Shown: in pieces, positions 10,992 to 18,509 of the stretch | Layout of the letters: each line of letters opens with the position of its first letter | Numbering within the stretch: the first letter of the stretch is position 1 | Assembly: GCA_004298015.1 (NCBI GenBank) | Contig: SCSE01000023.1 | Span: 1-54,508, forward strand | Direction: 5' to 3' | Origin: Rhodanobacter sp. | GTDB taxonomy: Bacteria; Pseudomonadota; Gammaproteobacteria; Xanthomonadales; Rhodanobacteraceae | Length of the DNA: 54,508 bases | Position numbers and translations under genes: made by a program | The notes under the pieces: generated by a model | What the model was told of the DNA's origin: nothing | Databases searched by the model: none | What the model saw: only the letters and a program-made list of their open reading frames with translations

Positions 10992-13429
10992 ACGCCAGTC
11001 GCCTGCGAGTATTGGTAGTCGACGATGATGAGGATGATTTCATCCTGATCCGCGACATGCTGGGCGAAGTAGAGGATCGCGACTATGCGCTGGACTGGTG
11101 TGCCACATCCGAGGATGGCCTGGCGCAGTTGCGCCGAGGCGGGCACGATGTCTATCTGGTCGATTACCTGCTGGGCGCTGGCAGCGGGCTCGATCTGATC
11201 GAGACCGTCAGTCGCGAGGGCTTGTCGCGAGCCTTCATCATTCTGACCGGTCGTGGCAGTCACGACGTGGATGTCGCCGCACTGGCAGCCGGCGCCAGTG
11301 ACTATCTGGTCAAGGGGCTGATCGACGCCGAACGGCTGGATCGCAGCATCCGCTATGCCGTCGATCATGCACGCTTCGTCGAGGTCTTGCGTGACAGCGA
11401 AATCCGGCATCGGCTGCTGTTCGAGCAGAGTCCGGTGCCGCTGATGGTCTTTGACACCCGCAGCCTGGATATCCTCACCGTCAACGAGGCGGCGCGCCGG
11501 CAGTACGGTGGGCCGCGAGCCGGATTGGTTCGCCAATCCATCGAAACCCTGTTTGCGCCGACTGAACGGACACGGTTTCTCGACCAGTTGCGTTCCTCCA
11601 CTTTGGCATCGGGCATTGCCCAACGTTGGGAGCTTTGCCGCACGGACGGGCAGCCGGTGCAGGTCGAGGCTATTTTTCATCCGCTGCGCTATCACGGCGC
11701 CCACGCAATCCTGGCCCATCTGCAGGATGTCACCGATCGCACCCAGGCCGAGGCCAAGCTGCATCTGTTCGAGCGGGCGATCCAGTCGATCGGCAACGGC
11801 GTGGTGATCACCGATATCAACGCGCCGGACATGCCAGCCACATTCATCAATCGTGCCTTTGAACGGATCACCGGTTATAGCGCCGACGAGGTGGTGGGAC
11901 GCAACTGCCGCTTCATGCAGGGCGGCGAAGCGAACGAAGGCGAGCGCGCGGATATCCGTCATGCGCTGCAGCACCGGCAGGAATACAGAGGTCTGCTGCG
12001 CAACATCCGCAAGGACGGCGGCAAATTCTGGAATCAGCTCTATCTGGCGCCGGTGCGTGACGGCGAGGGTACGGTGTCGCACTACCTGGGCATCATGAAC
12101 GATGTCACCGAACACCGTGATACCGAAGCCCGGCTTGCCTACGCCGCCATGCACGATGAGACCACCGGGCTGGCGCGTTATCCACTGATCGAGATGATGC
12201 TGCAGAAGCACGCCGCGCAGCGCGCCGGACAGCCTTTCAGCCTGATCTTTGCCGATATCGACCGTTTTCATGCGACCAATGAGGCGATGGGCAAGACGGT
12301 GGGCGACGAGGTCATCGTCGAGTTGGCCTCAAGGCTCTCCACCGAGGTCGGTTCGCTGGGGCGCGTTGCACGTTTTGTGGGCGACGAATTTGCGGTGGCG
12401 ATGCCCGGTGTCACCATGGAGGCGGCAGCGGCCGTGGCCGAGCGTATTCGCGTCGCCGTTGCACGACCGATGATATTGCCGTCCTGCGAGGTGCGGGTGA
12501 CCCTCAGCATTGGCGTCGCCAGCTATCCGCAGCGGGTGGCCGATCTCGGTGATTTGCTGCGTCGTGCCGAGGCGTCGATGTCACGGGCCAAGCAGCTTGG
12601 GCGTGACATGGTGTACTTGTATTCGGAGCAGGACATGCGCCGGATCGAGGATCGACGGATGCTGGGCATGCGCTTGCGCGCGGCGATGCAGCAGGGCGAG
12701 CTGCATATCGAGTACCAGCCGCAGATTCGTACCGACGACCGCGTCGTGGTTGGGTTTGAGGCCCTGCTGCGCTGGCAAAGTCCGGAGCTTGGGCTGGTAT
12801 CGCCCGATCGTTTCATCCCGGTGGCCGAAGGGCTGGGGCTGATGTCGGAACTCGGGGGCTGGGTGCTCGATCGGGCTTGCGCACAATCCAGGTCGTGGAT
12901 GGAGGCCGGGCTCGGCGAGCTCTTCATCGCGGTCAATGTGTCGACCCAGGAGATCCAGCGCGGCAACTTCTGCGAGATGGTGGCCGAGACCCTGCGTCGC
13001 CACGACTTGCCGGCGAACCGGCTGGAGCTGGAACTCACCGAGAGCGCCTTGATGGACAACATCGAGCGCGGCCTGTATTCCATCCGCCGGCTCGCCGAGT
13101 TGGGGGTGAAGCTGGCGTTCGACGATTTCGGTACCGGCTACTCGAGCCTGTCCTACTTGCGCCAGATCAGGGCGGACAAGTTGAAGATCGACAAGTCCTT
13201 CGTCACCGACCTGCCCGATGATGCCGACAGTGTGGCCCTGGCTCAAACCTTTGTGGCGATCGGGCATCAGCTGCAGATGCAGGTGGTTGCCGAAGGCGTC
13301 GAGACGGAGGCGCAGTCACGCTTGCTGGGAGAGATCGGCTGCGACGCCTTGCAGGGTTTTCTGATCGGCTATCCGATGCGGGCGCAGGCGGTGGCGGAGT
13401 GGCTCAAGGTCTACCGCGCCGCCGGTTGA
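10988..13429 (+). CDS. Receiver-PAS-LOV-GGDEF-EAL cyclic-di-GMP signalling protein
   Basis: The 813-residue protein starts at GTG 10988, overlapping the previous stop. A receiver domain (1-125) has acceptor Asp59. A PAS domain (about 135-255) follows. A second PAS (about 258-378) has the LOV photosensor signature GRNCRFMQG, with the adduct Cys at residue 307 and the flavin-contact Asn residues in RNIRKDG (339) and FWNQL (349). The late Gln of LOV domains is Met370 here. The GGDEF domain is degenerate: VGDEF at 464-468 and DIDRFHATNEAMGKTVGDE in the substrate region, so cyclase activity is doubtful. The EAL domain looks intact: EALLRW from 591, then ELTES, DDFGTGYSS, KIDKSF, AEGVETE and QGFLIG. 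I predict a c-di-GMP phosphodiesterase controlled by phosphorylation and perhaps blue light; the light input is inference. Confidence 0.85.
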   Translation: MNASRLRVLVVDDDEDDFILIRDMLGEVEDRDYALDWCATSEDGLAQLRRGGHDVYLVDYLLGAGSGLDLIETVSREGLSRAFIILTGRGSHDVDVAALAAGASDYLVKGLIDAERLDRSIRYAVDHARFVEVLRDSEIRHRLLFEQSPVPLMVFDTRSLDILTVNEAARRQYGGPRAGLVRQSIETLFAPTERTRFLDQLRSSTLASGIAQRWELCRTDGQPVQVEAIFHPLRYHGAHAILAHLQDVTDRTQAEAKLHLFERAIQSIGNGVVITDINAPDMPATFINRAFERITGYSADEVVGRNCRFMQGGEANEGERADIRHALQHRQEYRGLLRNIRKDGGKFWNQLYLAPVRDGEGTVSHYLGIMNDVTEHRDTEARLAYAAMHDETTGLARYPLIEMMLQKHAAQRAGQPFSLIFADIDRFHATNEAMGKTVGDEVIVELASRLSTEVGSLGRVARFVGDEFAVAMPGVTMEAAAAVAERIRVAVARPMILPSCEVRVTLSIGVASYPQRVADLGDLLRRAEASMSRAKQLGRDMVYLYSEQDMRRIEDRRMLGMRLRAAMQQGELHIEYQPQIRTDDRVVVGFEALLRWQSPELGLVSPDRFIPVAEGLGLMSELGGWVLDRACAQSRSWMEAGLGELFIAVNVSTQEIQRGNFCEMVAETLRRHDLPANRLELELTESALMDNIERGLYSIRRLAELGVKLAFDDFGTGYSSLSYLRQIRADKLKIDKSFVTDLPDDADSVALAQTFVAIGHQLQMQVVAEGVETEAQSRLLGEIGCDALQGFLIGYPMRAQAVAEWLKVYRAAG

Positions 13430-13432
13430 TCC

Positions 13433-13461
13433 CCTCGCCGGCCGTGTCGCTGCCGGCGAGG
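13433..13461. terminator. Hairpin between convergent genes
   Basis: CCTCGCCGGC and GCCGGCGAGG form a perfect 10-bp stem with a 9-nt loop in the 42-nt gap between the convergent EAL-protein gene and the BNR-protein gene. There is no T tract, so it may work as a shared transcript 3' barrier rather than as a classic intrinsic terminator. Confidence 0.5.
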
Positions 13462-13471
13462 AGTGTATCGA

Positions 13472-16400
13472 TCAGCGTGCCACGGGTTTCTCGCCGTTTG
13501 CCTTGAGGCGGGCGTCCAGCGCCGCCAGATCGACCTGTGTCAGATGCCGCCAGCCGTCGAGGGTGGCGGCGAGCGTGCGGGACAGCTTGGCGTAAGAGGT
13601 CAATGCATCGGGGCTGGGATCGGCATCCGCGCCATCGACCGCCTGCTGGAGTGCGGCCAGCTTCATCGACAACGCCCGCAGGCTGTCGGTGCGCTGTGGC
13701 GGGCTGCCCATGCTGTTGCGCGGGTCCGGATGCAGCTCGACCCCGGAGCGCGCTGCCATGCGGGTGACCAGGCGGCTCAACGCCGCGCGCAACGGCGCTG
13801 CGACGTGCGCTTGTCGTGCATCCAGGGCCTTGAGCAGTTTGCCGGCCTCGGCGCTGGCGGCACTGGCGCGGACCTGTGCGGCCTCGACTTTGCGTGCCAG
13901 CACGAATTCGCGTTGCAGGGCGGCCTCGGAAACCTTCACCCGCGGGTCGGGCAAGACCTGTAGCGGCTGGCGGTAATCATGGCCATTGACACCGAGTACG
14001 ATCCGATACCGCCCCGGGGGCGCCCACACGCCTTTGCGTGGACGCTGCGACGTGATGCCGGCCGGTGCCGGGTAATGCAGGTCCCATACGAACCGATGCA
14101 TGCCAGCCGCCGTCGACAGGCGCATCGGTGGCGGTACCCATTCCGGGGCGTAGGCCAGGGTGGCCGGGTTCGGCGCGCTGACCTTGTCGGCACTGCTGAA
14201 TCGACGCACGGTTGCGCCGTGCGCATCCAGCACCGTCAGCGTTACCGGGCCGTTGACGTGTTTTGGCAGCACGTAATCGATGTAGGCACCGTCTGGTGGG
14301 TTGCTGGCTGTCGGCTCGTCCTTTGGTAACGGGGTGCCGGTGAAACCGGCCGGACGCATGCGAATGGCGGCGGCGGGCTTGAACAAGGTGGTGGCGGTGA
14401 CACGGGCCGTGGCCATCTGCCGCAGCGCGGTAATGTCGTCCATGATCCAGAAGCCGCGGCCATGCGTGGCGATTACCAGATCGTTGCCGTGGACGTCGAT
14501 GTCGCGTACCGAGGTCATCGGCAGATGCTGCTGCAACGACTGCCACTGTTGACCGTCATCGAACGACACATACACGCCCTTCTCGGTGCCCGCGTAAAGC
14601 AGGCCAGGCTTCAGCGGGTCCTCGCGCACCACGTTGACGAAGCTGTCGCGCGGGATGCCCCGGTCGGCGCGCTGCCAGCTTTTGCCGCCGTCGCTGGTGC
14701 GGTAGATGTACGGCGTGTCGTCGTCGAGGCGATGACGGTCCACCGCCAGGTACGCCACGTTGGCATCGAATGGCGACAGCTCGATGCCGGCGATCTTGGA
14801 CCACGGTGTCAGCGCCTTCGGGGTTACCTGCCGCCAATGTCCGCCACCGTCATCGGTGCGCCAGACCAGACCGTCATCGGTGCCGACCCACAGCGTCCTG
14901 GCGTGCAGCGGCGACGGCGCGATGGTGTAGATCACCCCGCGGCGCGTGCCGACGTGATTGTCATCAGCAGCGGTGACGGGATCGAGGTTGGGCGGGGTGC
15001 CGGCATCTTTGCGGGTAAGATCGGGGCTGATCGGAGTCCAGTGATCGCCGCCGTCGGTGGTGCGAAACAGTCGTTGATTGGCGAAGTACAGCGTCTTGGT
15101 GCCGCGCCTGGAAAACGTCAGCGGCAAGGTCCATGCGCCGCGGTAATGCGCTGCCGGATAGGCCAGGGTGGGATCGATGTTGCGGGTCTGCTCGGTGCGG
15201 GTGTCGAGCTTGTCGACCTTGTTGCCATAGACGATGTCGGGATCGTCCGGATCCGGCGCGATCATCCCGCTCTCGCCACCGGCGGTGATTTCGTGAAACT
15301 GCTCCATGGTGATGCCGTCGCTGGTGCCGGTGCGGCTGGGCAGCGCCACCGCACCGGAATCCTGCTGCGCACCGTAGACCCAGTACGGGAAACGGTTGTC
15401 GGTGCTGACATGGTAGATCTGCGCGGTCGGCTGGTTTTGCCAGCTCGACCAGGTCTTGCCGCCGTTGAGGGTGATCAGGGCGCCCTGGTCGACACCGAGA
15501 ATCTGCCGATCGGCATCGGTCGGATCGATCCACATCTGGTGGAAATCGTCACCGGTGGGGTCGCCCTTGAGCGCGATGAACTGCTTGCCGCCGTCGTCCG
15601 AGCGCAACACGATGGTGTTCATCACGTAGACCCGGTCGGCGTCCTTCGGGTCCACGGTGAGGCGACAGAAGTACCAGCCGCGTTGCCAGATGCGCTGGTC
15701 GTCGCTGACATGCTGCCAGTGCACGCCGCCGTCGTCGGAACGGTACAGGCCGCCTTCGCCCTGACCGGCATCGACCAGTGCAAACACCCGGTCCGGCTGG
15801 CTCGGCGCCAGCGCGATACCGATGCGACCGGGATGGGCGGGAAAGCCGTGGCCCTGGATCTGCTGCCAGTGGCTGCCGCCGTCATGCGACACGTACAGGC
15901 CGCTGCCTGGACCGTTGGAGGGCGGGTACACGCTCCACGGTGGACGCCGGGTCTGCCACAGCGCGGCATAGATCGTGTCCGGGTCGCCGGGCTTGAACGC
16001 GAGGTCGATCGCACCGGTATCGGCGTTCTTGAACAATACTTTTTTCCAGTGCGCGCCGCCGTCGGTGGAGCGGAACACGCCACGCTCGGCATTCGGCCCG
16101 TAGGCGTGTCCCAGCGCCGCGGTGAATACCACGTTCGGGTTGCGCGGATCGACCAGCACCCTGGCAATCTGCCGGGTATCGTCCAGGCCGATGTGGGTCC
16201 AGTGCTTGCCGGCATCGGTGGACTTGTACATGCCGTTGCCGTGGGCGATGTCCGAGCGCATGTCCGCTTCGCCGGTGCCGACGTAGATGGTTGCCGGATC
16301 GGACGGCGCCAGTGCCAGCGCGCCGATCGAGCCGACCGGCTCATGGTCGAAAATCGGCTTCCAGGTGCGCCCGGCATCCGCTGTGGCCCATACGCCACCG

Positions 16401-16591
16401 TCGACGGCGCCAAAGTAGAAATGCCGGTTGTCGCCCGCGATACCCGCGACGGTCAGCACCCGGCCGCCGCGAAAAGGCCCGATCAGGCGCCAGTCAAGGC
16501 TCTGGTACAGCGAGGGGTCGACCGTCGCGTGGGCGGCCAGGGTGGTCGTGACGCCGAGGAAGAGCACGGCAAGGCAGTGGCGCAGACGCAT
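13472..16591 (-). CDS. Secreted sortilin/VPS10-type BNR-repeat glycosyl-hydrolase-like protein (paralogue 1)
   Basis: The product is 1039 residues from ATG 16589-16591 (GGGGAA upstream); the first residues MRLRHCLAVLFLGVTTTLAAHA form a signal peptide. The body to about residue 700 is a multi-bladed beta-propeller with many Asp-box/BNR motifs (SxDGGxxW), for example TADAGRTW, STDAGKHW, STDGGAHW, SDDGGVHW and TSDGGKSW. The last 300 residues form a soluble domain ending in helices. Such proteins are usually annotated as 'glycosyl hydrolase' or 'VPS10 domain-containing', but I see no proven catalytic residues and substrate and activity are unknown. A paralogue with the same architecture is at 26558-29752 on the opposite strand. 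It is probably periplasmic or secreted and is transcribed alone. Confidence 0.8.
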   Translation of the reverse strand: MRLRHCLAVLFLGVTTTLAAHATVDPSLYQSLDWRLIGPFRGGRVLTVAGIAGDNRHFYFGAVDGGVWATADAGRTWKPIFDHEPVGSIGALALAPSDPATIYVGTGEADMRSDIAHGNGMYKSTDAGKHWTHIGLDDTRQIARVLVDPRNPNVVFTAALGHAYGPNAERGVFRSTDGGAHWKKVLFKNADTGAIDLAFKPGDPDTIYAALWQTRRPPWSVYPPSNGPGSGLYVSHDGGSHWQQIQGHGFPAHPGRIGIALAPSQPDRVFALVDAGQGEGGLYRSDDGGVHWQHVSDDQRIWQRGWYFCRLTVDPKDADRVYVMNTIVLRSDDGGKQFIALKGDPTGDDFHQMWIDPTDADRQILGVDQGALITLNGGKTWSSWQNQPTAQIYHVSTDNRFPYWVYGAQQDSGAVALPSRTGTSDGITMEQFHEITAGGESGMIAPDPDDPDIVYGNKVDKLDTRTEQTRNIDPTLAYPAAHYRGAWTLPLTFSRRGTKTLYFANQRLFRTTDGGDHWTPISPDLTRKDAGTPPNLDPVTAADDNHVGTRRGVIYTIAPSPLHARTLWVGTDDGLVWRTDDGGGHWRQVTPKALTPWSKIAGIELSPFDANVAYLAVDRHRLDDDTPYIYRTSDGGKSWQRADRGIPRDSFVNVVREDPLKPGLLYAGTEKGVYVSFDDGQQWQSLQQHLPMTSVRDIDVHGNDLVIATHGRGFWIMDDITALRQMATARVTATTLFKPAAAIRMRPAGFTGTPLPKDEPTASNPPDGAYIDYVLPKHVNGPVTLTVLDAHGATVRRFSSADKVSAPNPATLAYAPEWVPPPMRLSTAAGMHRFVWDLHYPAPAGITSQRPRKGVWAPPGRYRIVLGVNGHDYRQPLQVLPDPRVKVSEAALQREFVLARKVEAAQVRASAASAEAGKLLKALDARQAHVAAPLRAALSRLVTRMAARSGVELHPDPRNSMGSPPQRTDSLRALSMKLAALQQAVDGADADPSPDALTSYAKLSRTLAATLDGWRHLTQVDLAALDARLKANGEKPVAR

Positions 16592-16667
16592 GGAGGTTCC
16601 CCGGTTCGGCTGGATCTGTCCCTCCAGTGTAAGGCGCCGACTCACATCATGCTCAAGGGTCACAAGT

Positions 16668-17035
16668 CACGACCTGATTACCCCTCTGCGGCATCCTTGT
16701 CTGGAGAATGGCTTGAGATGGCCATCCACGATCGCTGGCGTCGAGAAAAATCTGGCAGGCCGCAGCCGCTGCGCAACATGGAGGATGCACCATGGGGGGA
16801 ATCAAGAGGCACGTCTTCTGCCGCCGCGTAGGGCGGACACTGTCCGCCGCTCTTGGTCATGGCGAGTTGTGGCAGGGTCGGCGGGCCGTGCCCGCCCTAC
16901 GTCGATGCACGGGGTCGCGACGGAAGCCGCGATCACCCCTCGGCTGCATCCTCGAGGGATGTGGGTCGGGCAAAATTTTGCTGGCCGCAGCTGCAAACGG
17001 CCATCTGATGCGGGTCTGCGGATGCAACATGTGGG
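16668..17035. repeat. Long composite repeat, copy A (inverted relative to copy B at 18041-18355)
   Basis: This 543-nt non-coding gap (16592-17134) is largely repeat. Its core is a palindromic pair: GTAGGGCGGACACTGTCCGC at 16829-16848 and an arm ending GCCCGCCCTAC at 16880-16900. The core is preceded by AATCAAGAGGCACGTCTTC and a GCCGCC run. Flanking units carry CTGCGGCATCCTTG and GGCTTGAGATGGCC (from about 16678), then GGCTGCATCCTCG and GCCGCAGCTGCAAACG (16941-17000). The reverse complement of 18041-18355 shows the same order of blocks. I see no gene in the gap. Confidence 0.8.
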
Positions 17036-17134
17036 GCGTCCGGAGTCATGATGTCCATGGCCTGCAGCCGGATGGACGGCCACAGACAACCTTGGGCACG
17101 GGTATCTGAGGGCCGGGCCTCGCCAGCCTCTCCT

Positions 17135-17950
17135 TCAGGGCTTTACGAAGCGCAGGGTCATCCGGTCGGACTCGCCGATCGCCTTCATCTTCGCGTGCTC
17201 GCTGTCCGGGCCGGCGAGGTTCGGCGGCAGGCGATGTACGTTGACGTTCTCCGGGTCCTTCGGGTTGGCGTTGATCTCCGATACACCCTGCAGCCGGAAG
17301 CCGGTCTTCAGGCCCAGTGCGATCAGGTAGTCCTCGGGGATGCGATGCAGCAGTTTCGCGCTTTGCACGGCGTTGGCGAAGGGCTTGGCGCGATGCTCGA
17401 CGACGCCGAACGTGCCACCAGGCTTGAGCACCTCGAACGCGGATTTGAATACCGCCGCCAGGGTGGCCGGACTGTGATTGAGCCAGTCGTGGGTATTGCG
17501 GAAAGTCAGCACCATGTCGGCCGAGTCGGCAGGGCCCAGCGCAATCCTGAGCGGCGGCGAGAACGGTACGACTTTCACGATGTGTCCGAACACCGCCGGA
17601 TCGGCCTTGATCCTGGCCTCGAATTTCGGTGAGCCGGCCTCGATCAGGTGACCGTGGTCGTACAGGAACGGCGCCAGAATTTCGGTATACCAGCCACCGC
17701 CGGGCTCCAGTTCGATCACCGTCATGTCCGGTTTGATGCCGAAGAACCGCAAGGTTGCCACCGGATGACGGTAGCGATCGCGGGCCTTGTGCGCCGGCGT
17801 ACGCCAGCTGCCGTCCACCGCTTTCTTCAGCAGTGCGGTGGTGGTCGACGACGCGGGGTCGGCGGCCGCGGCGACCGCAGGAAGAAGTACGCTGCCGCAG
17901 AGCAGGCTTGCGCAGAACATGATGAGCCACTTGCGCTGGCGTTGAGACAT
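17135..17950 (-). CDS. Exported SAM-dependent methyltransferase-like protein (COG4798 type)
   Basis: The 271-residue product starts at ATG 17950; GGAGG lies about 8 nt upstream, with ATG 17965 as an alternative. A signal peptide (LIMFCASLLCGSVLLPAVAAAA) is followed by a class I methyltransferase fold. The SAM-binding motif I is VIELEPGGGWYTEILAP (mature region, about residues 77-93), motif II includes ADMVLTFRNTHDWLN, and a motif III-like FEVLKPGGTFGVVEHRA follows. A methyltransferase with a cleavable signal is unusual because SAM is cytosolic, but this family of predicted methyltransferases commonly has one. Substrate unknown. The gene sits alone between two inverted copies of a long repeat (16668-17035 and 18041-18355), which may mean it moved or was duplicated as a cassette. 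Confidence 0.75.
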   Translation of the reverse strand: MSQRQRKWLIMFCASLLCGSVLLPAVAAAADPASSTTTALLKKAVDGSWRTPAHKARDRYRHPVATLRFFGIKPDMTVIELEPGGGWYTEILAPFLYDHGHLIEAGSPKFEARIKADPAVFGHIVKVVPFSPPLRIALGPADSADMVLTFRNTHDWLNHSPATLAAVFKSAFEVLKPGGTFGVVEHRAKPFANAVQSAKLLHRIPEDYLIALGLKTGFRLQGVSEINANPKDPENVNVHRLPPNLAGPDSEHAKMKAIGESDRMTLRFVKP

Positions 17951-18040
17951 GAGGTCGCCCTCCATCGAAGAGTGCCCAAGCTTACTCCCGCCCGCCGGGT
18001 TGCTGTCTGTGGGCGCCGAAGCCGCGTGCTGATTCCCCAC

Positions 18041-18355
18041 CCGCGGGTTGCATCCTCGCTTCCGCCTATTCGCATCAGATGCTCGTTTGCAGCTGCGGTC
18101 CGCAAAATGTTGCGTGGCGCACACCTCTCAAGACCGGCCATCTCATGCCCTTCTCGAAACGAGGATGCGGCAGATGGGTGATCCGCGCGTCCATCGCAAC
18201 CCGCGCATCGGCGTAGGGCGGACACTGTCCGCCGGTCCTGTCCGGAGGCGTTATGACGAAGAGTGGCGGACGGTGTCCGCCCTACGCGGCGGCAGAAAAC
18301 GTGCCTCCTGATTTCCCGCATCAGGTCATACTCGAAACGAGGACGCCGCAGATGG
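18041..18355. repeat. Long composite repeat, copy B (inverted relative to copy A)
   Basis: This occupies most of the 559-nt non-coding gap 17951-18509. The palindromic core arms are GTAGGGCGGACACTGTCCGC (18213-18232) and GGCGGACGGTGTCCGCCCTA (18265-18284). Read in reverse complement, it gives the same ordered blocks as copy A: CAGGAGGCACGTTTTCTGCC, the core, CGCATCCTCG, GGCATGAGATGGCC, CCGCAGCTGCAAACG and CATCTGATGCG. A short extra CTCGAAACGAGGACGCCGC unit (18330-18348) repeats 18153-18171. The rest, 18356-18509, is the upstream region of the receptor gene, with no recognised signal. Confidence 0.8.
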
Positions 18356-18509
18356 TGTAGTCAGGAGCCACGTTGTTCCGTGCGATGCGGCCAGCGAGAT
18401 CGAAGCTCGGCGGTAACCTCGTCTGAAGCACGGTTGCCGTACCTCTGGCCTATGGCGATTTGCCGGGCTTCGCGCGATAACGTCCGGCTGAATGCCAGCC
18501 GGATCATCC

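Noticed and set aside
14462..16831. A 789-residue plus-strand frame opposite the first BNR gene, and similar long frames opposite uvrB and the kinase
   Set aside because: They are explained by codon-position GC bias; no start signal and no recognisable domain.
16792..18321. Two similar small proteins (RHVFCRRVGRT...) at 16792-17109 (+) and 17827-18321 (-)
   Set aside because: The similarity is due to the inverted DNA repeat; one frame overlaps the methyltransferase gene and neither has a ribosome-binding site.
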